From Prostheceraeus crozeri (taxonomy: Eukaryota > Platyhelminthes > Polycladida > Euryleptidae), in contig CAJQUW010005352.1 in the NCBI GenBank assembly GCA_907163375.1, positions 1-64,000 of the forward strand: a DNA stretch of 64,000 nt, given 5' to 3'. Made by a program: the position numbers and the translations under genes. Below are positions 35,830-46,125 of the stretch, in pieces. Every line of letters begins with the position of its first letter. Position 1 is the first letter of the stretch. The notes beneath the pieces were generated by a model that was not told where the DNA came from, did not search any database, and saw nothing but the letters and a program-made list of their open reading frames with translations.

Positions 35830-38800
35830 ATGGTAAGTTGAAAATTTCTTCACTCATCTCCCTCAAACGTGTGGCTAATAGCATCTTCCTCAATTTCAGG
35901 CATCAACTTCATCACCAACACCCTCCCTTCTCGAGGAAAGTTTAGAGTTGTTGAGTCAAGGTAGGTTGTAACAATACACTGAGACTTGAACAGAGATGAA
36001 AGAATGATTTCTCTTTCAGGTGATACCAGTTCCATCTCGTGCGAGTCCATATCAACATTGTCGCGGGAATGCGACGATCGGCAATGTGCTGACTGTGGAC
36101 ACATCTTCACGAGGAAGCGTGATCTCATCCGACACATCAAGCGAGGTGTTTGTAGACCTAAGCCGGCATCAATCTCCGAAGGTAGAGATGATTCTGTTAA
36201 CGATGTCTCCTTTTCTTGCGATTTATGCATTCAGTCTTTCGAGACACGTTTTGAACTATCTTCGCACAGACTTCAACATACACACACGAACGATACCTAC
36301 ACCAACGGTACCTCCTCTATCCGACTCACTGAAGTGTCCATAAATAATTTAGTGAGGAACTACCAGATGGACTCCTCAGAAACCATTGCTAACTTTGAGG
36401 AATGGTTTCATCAAAATTCATCATTGATAGAAGCGCTCTTCAACAATTTAGACAATTTTAGAATGAAGGCGCTCATCTATCTTAAAATAAAATATATAAA
36501 AATCGACCACCATACTGGACAAATAATAGAGAGGTTGGAGTTTCACATACCCTCCTCTCCTGCAACCGAAGTTGTAGACTGTGAGTCTTGGATAAATTTT
36601 CATATCCAAGGGTTAAAATTAAATATAGATAAATTTAACGAGCGTGATAGTGGACTCGTTTTTGATGGTATTGAGACCGCCATGATTAAAATCAGTTTAT
36701 TAGGAAATCATAGTGGTCGAGGCTCCTTTAAACTTCCGAAAAATTTAAGAAATAAAGCAGCAGTCATTTCTGTAGATTGCGAATCGCAATGTTTTAAGTA
36801 TGCCGTCCTCTCCATTCTCCACTATAATGATGTGCAGAATAGCCGATACCGCAAGAGTAAGTATCAACAGTGGGAGAATGAATTAAACTTCGATGACTGT
36901 AATAGTGACGATATGAAAATTAAAGATATAGAAAAATTTGAAAAATTGAACAACATCAAAATAGTTCTCCATGTTTGGGAAAAGGGATTGAAGGGTGTGC
37001 GCTACAACTCGCGTTCGAGTTGTTATGAACGTACAGTAAACCTGTTATTAGTAAAACAGGATGATAGTGAGGAATGGCACTACTGCGGTATTCCCAAAAT
37101 CTCTCGCTTATACCACCACTTAGAAAACTCTAGTAGAGAGTTATATTACTGCGACAGATGTATTCGCCACTTTAGGAGGAAAACTAAATTTGAAACTCAT
37201 TACGAATGGTGTAAGCGAGGTAAACTACAAATGGAGCGCATGCCCAAAGATAAGGAGTTTTCATATAGAGAGAATGGTGATGAACTAAGTCCTCTTCGTG
37301 TCATCTATGCTGACATCGAATGTTATATCGATGATAACATCCATCGACCAGCAGCGATTTCCTGCTATGAAGTATGGCATGATCACTTTAGGAGTAGGCA
37401 AAATAAAATGCGCGTCTGGCAAGGTGAGGATTGTATTTACCAATTCCTACAATTCCTCGAACAGGCTGTAAAATTTCAACAAAAGTATGATGGTGAACTC
37501 TATCGCAGATCATTGCATATGACAGCAGATGATCAAGCAAAATTTGATAGTTGCAACGCTTGCCCCAAATGTAGGAAAACATTTGACGATGATAAGATTA
37601 AGAAAGTGCGCGACCATGATCACATCACTGGTAAATTTAGAAACGCACTATGTTCAAAATGCAATTTTTCACTTAGGATGAAACGGCGTACATTACCCGT
37701 CATTTTCCATAATTTCAAGGGCTACGACAGCCATATGATAATAAAAGGAGGTTTAGGTCAAATGAAGGAGTGGAAGCTTGATGTAATAGCACAAACGAGA
37801 GAGAAGTTTATGGCCATGACAGCAAAAGTGCCTGTCGATAAAACTAAAGAAAATAAGACGGTCTATTTTGATATAAAATTTTTAGATTCCTACCAATTTA
37901 TGACTGCATCACTGGCCTCTCTCGTGCAAAATCTAAAGTCTCTTCCAATAACACAAAATCTTAAGAAACAATATCCAAATCTAACCGATGAAGTCATCAC
38001 ACGGAAAGGAGTCTTTCCATATGCATATTTTGATGCGATTAGTAAACTCGGCGAGACTTCTCTTCCGCCCATAGATAAATTTAAAAATGATTTGACCGGC
38101 GCAGAATGTAAGACTGAAGATTATGATCATGCACAAGATGCATGGATAAAATTTGACTGCCATACATTTGGTGAATATATGATTGCCTACCTTAAGTTAG
38201 ATGTATTTTTGCTGGCTGATGTATTTCAGGAGTTTCGACGAGTGGCATTAGAAGAAGATAAGTTAGATCCCGTCCACTTTGTCAGTCTGCCAGCCATGTC
38301 ATTTAAGTCTGCTTTTAAAATGACTGGTGAGACCATTCATCTCTTACAAGATCCAGAGATGTATAATTTATTTGAGCGAGGAATTCGCGGTGGTCTCACA
38401 TTTGTAAATAAACATAGGTTAAAATCTGAAACAGTAGGTAATGATCAGACTCATCTTAAGTATTATGACCAAAATAATTTATATGGTAGTTCACTATCCA
38501 AACCACTCCCTCACTCTGAGTTTAGCTGGTTAGATGATAGTGAAATTCAGCATTTCTCCAACCCTTCTAACATACTAGCAATCCCAGATGAAGGTGATTG
38601 GGGATATTATTTTGAGATAGATCTAATCTATCCAAATAATATTAAACATAAAACCGTAGATTTTCCACTCGCACCCGAATCAGGTGAAGTGAGTAAAGAT
38701 ATGTTTTCCGACTTTATGAAACAATTTCATAAAGATTTAGAATCATGCGGTCAACCCGACTATAAGCCTTGCCGCAAACTTTTACTCACGCAGTATGATA

Positions 38801-39816
38801 AGGAAAACTATCTAGTCCACTTTAGCATCTTAAAATTTTATTTAGAAATGGGAATGATTTTAAAAAGAGTTCACCGCATTATTAAATTTAGACAGAAAGC
38901 CTTCCTCAAACCATATATTGATAGCAACAGCCAGAAACGTGCACTAGCCCACAATAATTTTGAAAAAGATTTTTATAAATATAAGAACAACAGTCTATTT
39001 GGTAAGACGATGGAGGATGTTAGAAAGCGCGTAAACTACAAACTAGTTAATGATGATCAAAAGTATCACAAATTGACCTCATCACCTCTATTCATCGATA
39101 GAGACATTATCGATGAGGACCTTATAGGTGTTAAAATGATAAAATCTGAAGTTGAGTTGTGCAAACCCATCTATATTGGTCAAGCTGTACTAGATTACTC
39201 CAAGCTTGAAATGTATCAACTCTTCTATAAAATACTAAAACCGTGTCCTCTCGTAAAAGAGGTTCGTTTGTTGGGTGGTGACACAGATAGTTTCTTCTTA
39301 GGTATTACCACTCAAAGAGATTTAAATTTTAATGAAGTAGGAAAATCTTTAGAAAGATATTTTGATACATCAAATTATCCTACTGATCATCCACTATACT
39401 CCATCAAAAATAAGGCCAAACTTGGTTGTTTTAAGGATGAGACAGCAGGGAAGGAGATAGCTGAAATGATTCTCCTCCGCCCTAAAATGTATTCTATGAA
39501 ATTGAAGGATAGTGATGATACCATTAAGCGCGCTAAAGGCATATCAAGATCATTGGTCTCTAACATGAAACATAAAAATTTCAAGGGAGCCTATAGAAAT
39601 AAAAATATAACGTTTGTCAATATGACAATCTTAAAATCTAAGTCGCATGAGATCAAAACTCATACTTTTAGGAAACGGGCGCTTTCAGCATGGGAGGATA
39701 AGAGGTGCTGGTTAGAACACAACATATCTCTTCCACATGGACATCCTGATACAGGCATACCACCACCCAAAAGAATTAAACCCACACTACCACATTCAGG
39801 AGACGTCTTAGCATAA
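35830..39816 (+). CDS. polB: Protein-primed DNA polymerase B, spliced
   Basis: Replicative polymerase, 1,286 residues when two short introns are removed. Exons: 35830-35832 (start ATG alone), 35900-35960 and 36020-39816. Donors GTAAGT (35833) and GTAGGT (35961) and acceptors ending 35899 and 36019 keep one frame. Domains: a C2H2-like finger (residues 45-67), a Polinton-type N-terminal region with a CFKYAVLSILH block, a second Cys/His finger (YYCDRC), the exonuclease site YADIEC (about 452), an endonuclease VII-like insert CPKC...HDHITG...CSKCN (536-570), then polymerase motifs A (NNLYGSSLS, about 842), B (KNNSLFG, about 1012) and C (GDTDS, about 1109). All catalytic acids seen are intact. The protein-primed class is inferred from the family. 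It converges on the 40111 gene. Confidence 0.95.
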
Positions 39817-40110
39817 TCATCCTTAACTTAGTATTTTGATGTTGATTTCTGTAGATAAACATTGTTGTTTTATGTATCGCATGAGATTGTTTTTCCTTGT
39901 GAATATCTGTACATTCCCCATGTGATGACGTTTCCACTGAAAGACATTTTTCCTATCCCTGTATATTTCCACCCTTCACGAAGTAAAAAGACTTTTTGTA
40001 TATAGCAATGTTTATTGAAGTGTGCTCATGTATATATTTTCAGTGGATGTTGTATAAAGTCTATTGCTTCACATTCATGCACATATTTCAATAAATGTTG
40101 TATAAAGACT
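39817..40110. terminator. Convergent 3' ends with overlapping polyadenylation signals
   Basis: AATAAA on the plus strand (40090-40095) would end the polymerase mRNA. AATAAA on the minus strand (plus TTTATT at 40011-40016) lies 95 bases past the stop of the facing gene. The two 3' ends would overlap by about 80 bases. Confidence 0.5.
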
Positions 40111-41661
40111 TCACTTTGTTTTCCGAAACACTAAAGTTACGAGGGATTTAGTATCTTTCACATGGATGCACTCTTGCAAACCATTGGTAATTTTGATAGT
40201 AATAGAGGGTATAGTTTGTTTGACGACGGGATGATAGAAAATAGATTCAAACATCTTCTCGACTATTCCATATGAAGCGTCTTTATCATGAATGAAATCA
40301 CGTAAAATGTATTCTTTTTTCTCACCAACAGAAATAGGTAGAATCAAATCACTTTGAATGTAAAGGTGCTGTTCATGTTTATCAAGTGTCATTGGTGTTT
40401 CTATACCAATCGTATGCGCAGCAGCAAACACTGTTTGTAGCATTGTAAAACCAAAGAGTTTTTTCAAATTTTTACTCAATTGACATTGAATGTCATCACC
40501 CAGTCTCAGAACAACGCGTTGATTTTCAATTGAAAACGAAATGTGGTGTGTCTTTACATCATATTTACTTTTCATCACATGCTTCAACTTCTGTTGTATA
40601 TAAGGATTTACTACATGAATGAAGCTTTCAACTGTATGATATAGACGCGGCATTATATTGATAGCAACTTTAGATTCTTCATAAGACTGGTAAATTTTCT
40701 TGATGTGATCGCCATAGATGTCCACCCACCATTCATCATTAACTGAATCAGCTTTAGTGTGATATTCATGAGAAGCATACACCACACCGCTTCCAATAAT
40801 AGGTGTATAATGTCTTACAAAATGACGCAAGGTTGGAGAGAAATAAACCGTAAGTTTGTCATTATATTTCTGAATAACCAACTTATTTTTGTTCGCCATA
40901 ATTTTCTCTCCATACTTCTTACCCACAGTCTCATTCCATCGTTTTACTAAGTCAATAAGTGATAAAGGTTGAACACCACGCTTTTTCAAAATGATGCGTT
41001 CTTCGCATTCTACAACATCTTCATCAAATATTTTAAATCTATAATGAAATTTGTTGATTCGATTTGAATAAACTTTTTTAACATTTGCAGTAGCAATTGA
41101 TGTTAGATGTAGTCCATGACCAAAACCAAGATGTGGATAGAATTCATTATCCAACCTCAGCGTAAGACCTTTAGTAAAAGAATGAAAGCGGAGGAACTGT
41201 CTCCCACTCCAATGATAGATAGTAAACTCATAAGCTTTCTGATTTTTATTCTTCATGATGGAAGTATTACCACTGTTGAATGCCTTAATAATTTTCTCAT
41301 TCCCAAATGGTTCATAAGAATCTGATTTTATCTGAATCCATTCATAGTTCCACTTTCCATCTGATGTTAAATTGTATGGGAACTGAAATGCATTATTCAT
41401 CGTTATTCCATCATGGGTGCGAGGAGTCAATATCATTTCTTCCAAATCATTCACATTCTGAATATTGCTATCATAGCAAATACTAGAAACACCAACCTCC
41501 CATTCACCTTCTGAATGCAGTGGCCGATTTAATTCTACTCGATAGTCTGATGGTTTATTTTTGGGAAATTTATTCATAGAAGCATTACTGGGCAAGTAGA
41601 TTAGAAACGAGTCCTTATTTTCACTTTCCATATTATTCACATTGGAAAAATATATTAGCAT
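40111..41661 (-). CDS. Polinton structural-type protein with GEWEVG motif
   Basis: 516 residues from ATG 41661, or 506 from a second ATG at 41631 whose N-terminus (ESENKDSFLIYLPSNASM) better resembles the family. It opens with LPSNAS, then a GEWEVGVSSICYDS motif, a long beta-rich region and a C-terminal part. This kind of protein is widespread next to capsid genes in animal Polintons; its role, perhaps minor capsid or vertex, is inference. The neighbouring broken gene (41671-43068) is a paralogue with NGNWEVGVTQLVYS. The upstream region has ATGCAAACGT, a weak form of the putative late motif. Confidence 0.65.
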   Translation of the reverse strand: MLIYFSNVNNMESENKDSFLIYLPSNASMNKFPKNKPSDYRVELNRPLHSEGEWEVGVSSICYDSNIQNVNDLEEMILTPRTHDGITMNNAFQFPYNLTSDGKWNYEWIQIKSDSYEPFGNEKIIKAFNSGNTSIMKNKNQKAYEFTIYHWSGRQFLRFHSFTKGLTLRLDNEFYPHLGFGHGLHLTSIATANVKKVYSNRINKFHYRFKIFDEDVVECEERIILKKRGVQPLSLIDLVKRWNETVGKKYGEKIMANKNKLVIQKYNDKLTVYFSPTLRHFVRHYTPIIGSGVVYASHEYHTKADSVNDEWWVDIYGDHIKKIYQSYEESKVAINIMPRLYHTVESFIHVVNPYIQQKLKHVMKSKYDVKTHHISFSIENQRVVLRLGDDIQCQLSKNLKKLFGFTMLQTVFAAAHTIGIETPMTLDKHEQHLYIQSDLILPISVGEKKEYILRDFIHDKDASYGIVEKMFESIFYHPVVKQTIPSITIKITNGLQECIHVKDTKSLVTLVFRKTK

Positions 41662-41670
41662 ACGTTTGCA

Positions 41671-43068
41671 TTAACTCTTCATTCGGAAATGGAGTGTGAT
41701 ACTTGTTACAGCATCTTTATGAAAAGGAATCAACGCACCAGCATCGTCATAAATGGCAATATCAATTTGTGGGATGTAGTTTGATTTCAGCTTTGTATAA
41801 TGCACTTTCTTGAAAGTATGCTCAGATAAAATACTGCAGCTTTTTGGCTGGTATGGTATCATTGCTAGCAATGGAGCTTCAACATCTCCCACACGTACAT
41901 CTTTACCAATATTGGAATATATCTGAAAATAGTTAATACGACGCGATAGTGACATGTCTGCGCTAGCTTTGGTTACAGTACCACTTTTAAAGATATTTTG
42001 ATCAAAACCCAAAATGTCCATTAGAGTTTTATCCATAATTAGTTCAATACCTTTTCCACTTATAGTGAGAGACAAAGTACCTTCTTTTTCAGAAAATGAA
42101 ATATGTTGCTAATTAACCACTTCATTTAAATAATCTACAACCAATTTAACCGAAGTAATAATGCGAGGCATCAACACTCTTGTTTTATGTAAGATACCAC
42201 CTAAAGACTCTACACACTTTCTGTATAAAGATACGGACCATTCTGTATCAAATTGATTTGACCTTTCACATGGTAAATGTTGCATATCAGATTTTCCATG
42301 AACAGCTGCAGAACGATGTCGCAAGAACTGATGAAAATCTTTTGAACAAACTAATACCAGATCATCATCATTTGATTTGCTTATTGCAATATGATTACAT
42401 GATTTAATATAAGTCAATGTTGCCACTTGTTTACCATCAACTCGAAGGAGATAATTAAATTTCTTCAATAATGTTTCAGGAGTCATGTTTGTCTTCCTTG
42501 GCTTAATCACAATCTTCTTCACCAACGTCTTCTCATTTCTTGGAATAAGATCTACATAATAAGCTTCCTCTCGATATATTAACTGTTTATGACCACTTAT
42601 GTGGTCATTAACGTTAAAATTATCATAGCTTGTTAAGGCGCTAGCGAGGTAGCCTAAATCATTTCTTAAACTTGGACTTAAACCAACAATCCAATCTTTC
42701 TCAACTACATGATGTACATAATTATAATCATCATTGTGCGGAGTAAATTGGACAATATGTTTACACGCTTTATTCAAGAAGTCATATATAAACTTTTTAC
42801 ATGATAAGAGATCTTTCTTTGGCCACTGTGGAATGTATACTCGGCACCCCTTTTCACATTGATAAGCAGCTGTACGTCTCATATTAATAGTCATCACCTC
42901 ATGATCAAAAGTATAGACACAGTTGCTATAAACAAGTTGAGTGACACCCACTTCCCAATTTCCATTTAGCTGTTGTACATGATCAATGGGAGTAGAAAAG
43001 AGTGCGGCTCGATTACTAGCAAATCTCTTTGTAGCCGCATTGCTAAGCAAAATATGATAAAACGACAT
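41671..43068 (-). pseudogene. Second GEWEVG-family protein, interrupted by an in-frame TAG
   Basis: ATG at 43068. A 319-residue N-terminal part with the NWEVG motif stops at TAG (42109-42111). In the same frame 11 open codons and then 134 more residues follow, to 41671. The downstream part has the expected C-terminal features of the family (GDVEAPLL, a Y-P-Q-I-D-I-A-I-Y-D-D segment and ITLHFRM), so one protein of about 465 residues was split by a single nonsense codon. The base context is TAG followed by CAA. Either it is a nonsense mutation or the stop is read through. It is divergent from the 43104 gene with a 35-base gap. Confidence 0.75.
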
Positions 43069-43086
43069 TTTTATATTGCTAATCTG

Positions 43087-43097
43087 CAACTTTGCAT
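43087..43097 (-). promoter_or_regulatory. Putative late promoter motif ATGCAAAGTTG (first copy)
   Basis: CAACTTTGCAT on the plus strand, identical to 48350-48360. In both places it sits 20-40 bases upstream of a minus-strand structural gene start and is followed by an A-rich spacer. Here it lies in the 35-base gap between divergent genes. Confidence 0.4.
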
Positions 43098-43103
43098 AAC
43101 ATC

Positions 43104-43460
43104 ATGAAGACTTGGATTTTGGACTCTCTACAATATATCAGAGTTGATCGTGATGGAAACGTACATTTCAAAAATTCTCATGGTCATACATCAAGAGGAA
43201 TTACATTAACATGGCGACAATTTGTCAACCTCAATGATATCATGAGGGATTTGGAATATTTTGAAACATTAAGATTCATCTCCTTGGGTGATCAAGTTTG
43301 GCTTCAACATTACAGAAATGAAATTCAAATCTACCATTCTCATTCCGCAAACTGTTTCTCATTTCGCAAATACAATTGGGGGAAGTATAGAAGATACATA
43401 CATCGCTCCATCATGACATTTATTCGTCGTGAGTTCATCGCCCTACTATGCAAATCTTAA
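43104..43460 (+). CDS. PC4-like (p15/SUB1-type) transcription cofactor, copy 1
   Basis: 118 residues. The first half (IRVDRDGNVHF...SRGITLTWRQFVNLNDIM) matches the PC4 C-terminal domain plan: beta strands, a Gly-Ile-x-Leu-x strand and a helix starting at a W-x-x-F/L position. PC4 binds single-stranded DNA and supports RNA polymerase II initiation. The second half (WLQHYRNEIQIYH...FSFRKYNWGKYRRYIHRSI) repeats the strand-helix plan, so the protein may hold two PC4-like units. A paralogue follows 22 bases downstream, then the TBP-like gene. The assignment is by fold pattern only. Confidence 0.55.
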   Translation: MKTWILDSLQYIRVDRDGNVHFKNSHGHTSRGITLTWRQFVNLNDIMRDLEYFETLRFISLGDQVWLQHYRNEIQIYHSHSANCFSFRKYNWGKYRRYIHRSIMTFIRREFIALLCKS

Positions 43461-43482
43461 TCAGACATGACTACCACACATC

Positions 43483-44140
43483 ATGAGTTGGAAATTAGAT
43501 TCCCTACAACGTATTGAAACGGATCATGATCGAAACGTCTATTTCAAAGATTCAACTGGAAAAGTGAGAAGAGAGTTTGTTTTATCTTATCGTCATTTTC
43601 AATCTCTACATCAAATCATGAAGGACTTGAAATACTTCTATATGAAAAGACATTCACGTATTGGAAATCGCATCTGGCTTCGCGTCAACAATCGGCGAAT
43701 TCAACTCTATCATTCCCAACTTCATACTAACTTCACATTTCATCAAGGTAGTTGGGAGAAGTATAAAAGGAAGGTGCATCGCTCAATTTACTCATTCTTT
43801 CATCATGAAGCGCCATCGCTACACCATCGTCAACATTCTCTGTCGCTTCAGACTCTACACCAAAATCGATCTCACAACATTACACCAACACATTCCAAAC
43901 AGCAAGTATTACCCGGGCCGACCTCAAATGTTAGTGGTGAAGATGAACAATTCACGGAATCTTCAACTCTTCCCAAATGGAACTGTACAGATTCTCGGCG
44001 CCCTTTCTCATTCATCGGCGCAGTCAATGCGCTTAGAGCTACAAAGACTACTACGTCGGATATGGAAGAGGGAGAGGTGTGTGATGTCGAATCTGACTGT
44101 GGACAATATGGTGATCTCTACTCAATTGAGAGAGAGAGAG
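43483..44140 (+). CDS. PC4-like transcription cofactor, copy 2
   Basis: ATG 43483. Residues 1-105 are clearly paralogous to copy 1: both have LDSLQ(Y/R)I, D-x-x-x-NV(H/Y)FK(N/D)S, Q-I-M-K-D-L-(K/E)-Y-F, IG-(N/D)-(R/Q)-(I/V)-WL and a W-x-K-Y-(K/R)-R-x-(V/I)-HRSI end. Copy 1 ends just past this point, but here the frame stays open across the first half of the TBP-like gene in another frame, with an acidic segment (DMEEGEVCDVESD), until it runs into the LINE. The tail may be chance or a genuine overlap. Confidence 0.5.
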
Positions 44141-45896
44141 AGAGAGAATACTATATTCACGGCAAATTCATGCATGTGACTAAATACATTAACATCATAA
44201 CATCATTCATAAATAACATAGAAAATTAAAGGAAAATAAAACAAAATGAACGAGTTCGTAGTCCTTCTTTGTGCCACTCCACTTGTCTGCCTTATGTACT
44301 TTCGAATGGCTTCCAAAGCACTTGCCGATTTGTGATGACGAACTCTAGCATCCGATGGAATTCTGTTCCAGAAGCTGGCACCAAAATAGCGGATAGAATT
44401 TTTCCCATACTTGACAGTTCTATATTTGGGCTGTTCGAAGACGCTTCTGTGAGACTTATCTGGAGCAGGACAGAAAATGTGCATGAGAGGAATAGGAGCA
44501 ATACCTGGCTCTTCCATACTAGTGGTAATTAGCTTATGTTCCTTATGTTCCTCATTCTTATAAACAGTCCAGGAGTTTTGAATTGATTTCATGAGTCGGT
44601 GTAGAGTCAAATACCAGCACTCAAGCAGACTGCATGCATTCAAAGATACTTGCAATGACTCTATAGGAGATGTGTCATAAAGATGGAGATCCATCATGCT
44701 GTGTCGAAGGCACCTCGCATACATCATGTCAAGCTTACGCTGTGCAGATGGTGATGCAAATAACAGAAGCGGTGAAACATAGTCGAAATGAGGCTTTACG
44801 AAAGTTTGAATTAAACGCCACCTAACTTTCTTGTTAATAAATTTCTTTACACGATTTATGCCGTTTAGCTTCCATGCAACTTTGCGAGTAATAGTTTTGA
44901 CATGATCCTCAAAAGTAAAGGACTTGTCGATCGTGACACCAAGCAATCGGAGCTCACTCGACTGTTCAAGAGTCTCGCCCTTAACTTTGAAACGTAGATC
45001 TTCCGAGTGATCACCCCATGCGACACATTGACATTTCTCGTTGTTCATTTTCATGCAGTTTTTGTCTAGCCATCGCCAAGTTACATCTAATGTCTGAGTT
45101 GCTAGTTTCTGAACACGAGAAAGACTATCATCTGCTATCCACATCGTGATGTCATCTGCATATATAGAGATATTTACACCCAATGATTGAATCAAAATGA
45201 TGAGATCATTTAGATAAATGTTCCATAATAACGGTCCTAGCTGAGAACCCTGGGGAATTCCTTTTGTCATGCTGTAACATTTGTCAAACTTTTGTCCATT
45301 CATTCTCACATAGTTCTCTCTGCCACTCAGATATGATGTCATGATACTTAATGCAGTGCTTTGTAATCCGTAGGCTTTAAGCTTTTGTAGAAGCAATTCG
45401 TGAGATATACTGTCAAAAGCTGCACTCAGATCTAGCGCAATAACAGCAACTGTTTTCTTTTTGTCGATGCTAAGCTTCCACGACTCAGTCATAAACACAA
45501 GGGCACTCTCAGTACTGTGATTACGTTTGTAGGCAAATTGGTATGGTGATAATTTTGGAATAATGAAGCGAGACAGTTGCAATGTCAAAATAGATTCAAA
45601 TACTTTTGAAAACTGATTCAGAACGGTCACGGGTCGATATCGATTAACATCACATCGATTGCCACCTTTACAAACAGGCGACCAAAGACCCCGTTTCATA
45701 GTCGATGGAAATTGTCCTGAAGAAATGCAAACATTGAAAAGATATGATAGCACCATGGAAATAACAGGAGCGGAGATTTTAACAACACTAGCTGGAATTC
45801 CATCTATGCCGGTTGACTTGCCGCTTTTGACTTTTGTCTTGATCACATCTTCAATAGTGGATTGGGATATCCTCATGAGTGAAAGTGTATCATTTT
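44136..45896 (-). mobile_element. 5'-truncated jockey/CR1-type LINE inside the TBP-like gene
   Basis: Contains the 557-residue RT reading frame, an A/T-rich 3' region and a TCTCTCTC-type end (plus-strand GAGAGA run at 44131-44150). The 5' end is near 45880-45900, just before the RT domain, so the endonuclease and ORF1 are missing, as in most LINE copies. I could not find a convincing target duplication. Both boundaries are approximate and were set by where the TBP-like frame is lost and regained. Confidence 0.85.
44203..45876 (-). CDS. LINE reverse transcriptase
   Basis: Non-LTR reverse transcriptase fragment. Motifs in order: SGKSTGIDGIP, ALDLSAAFDSISH, GIPQGSQLGPLLWNIYLNDL, the catalytic YADD in SIYADDITMW, LRLLGVTID, and a C-terminal FGASFWNRIP block typical of jockey/CR1-like elements. 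The frame is fully open for 557 residues without damage, which points to a young insertion. Confidence 0.95.
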   Translation of the reverse strand: MRISQSTIEDVIKTKVKSGKSTGIDGIPASVVKISAPVISMVLSYLFNVCISSGQFPSTMKRGLWSPVCKGGNRCDVNRYRPVTVLNQFSKVFESILTLQLSRFIIPKLSPYQFAYKRNHSTESALVFMTESWKLSIDKKKTVAVIALDLSAAFDSISHELLLQKLKAYGLQSTALSIMTSYLSGRENYVRMNGQKFDKCYSMTKGIPQGSQLGPLLWNIYLNDLIILIQSLGVNISIYADDITMWIADDSLSRVQKLATQTLDVTWRWLDKNCMKMNNEKCQCVAWGDHSEDLRFKVKGETLEQSSELRLLGVTIDKSFTFEDHVKTITRKVAWKLNGINRVKKFINKKVRWRLIQTFVKPHFDYVSPLLLFASPSAQRKLDMMYARCLRHSMMDLHLYDTSPIESLQVSLNACSLLECWYLTLHRLMKSIQNSWTVYKNEEHKEHKLITTSMEEPGIAPIPLMHIFCPAPDKSHRSVFEQPKYRTVKYGKNSIRYFGASFWNRIPSDARVRHHKSASALEAIRKYIRQTSGVAQRRTTNSFILFYFPLIFYVIYE

Positions 45897-46125
45897 TGAA
45901 GATTCGTACCAGCAGTTACAATTTGTGTTATGAACCCGAACTTTTTCCTGCAGCTCTCATTAGTTGTTGGTTACCTGTGCATGTGGCAATCTTTCATAAT
46001 AGTAAAGTTATCATTACTGGACTAAAATCTCATGTACAAGCAAATGTGATCCTAGACTATCTCATTGAGTATGTACGTACCCAGCGGATTGTAAAATAAA
46101 AAACAATTTTTCCAACATGATGTTT

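Larger units (their letters stand above)
43804..46099 (+). pseudogene. TBP-like (TATA-binding protein) gene split by a LINE
   Basis: The saddle domain of TBP is recognisable as two repeats. Repeat 1 (from ATG 43804) has IVN...KIDLTTLH...YYPGR, LQLFPNGTVQILGA and a following Arg-rich helix. Repeat 2 begins at SNLTVDNMV, is cut at about 44136, and resumes after the LINE at about 45893 with YEPELFPAALISC and AIFHNSKVIITG, ending at 46099. YEPELFP is a hallmark of TBP. Phenylalanines stand at three of the four positions where TBP inserts Phe into DNA (the first is replaced). The product would direct transcription from the element's TATA boxes (inference). As it stands the gene is broken. Confidence 0.85.
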
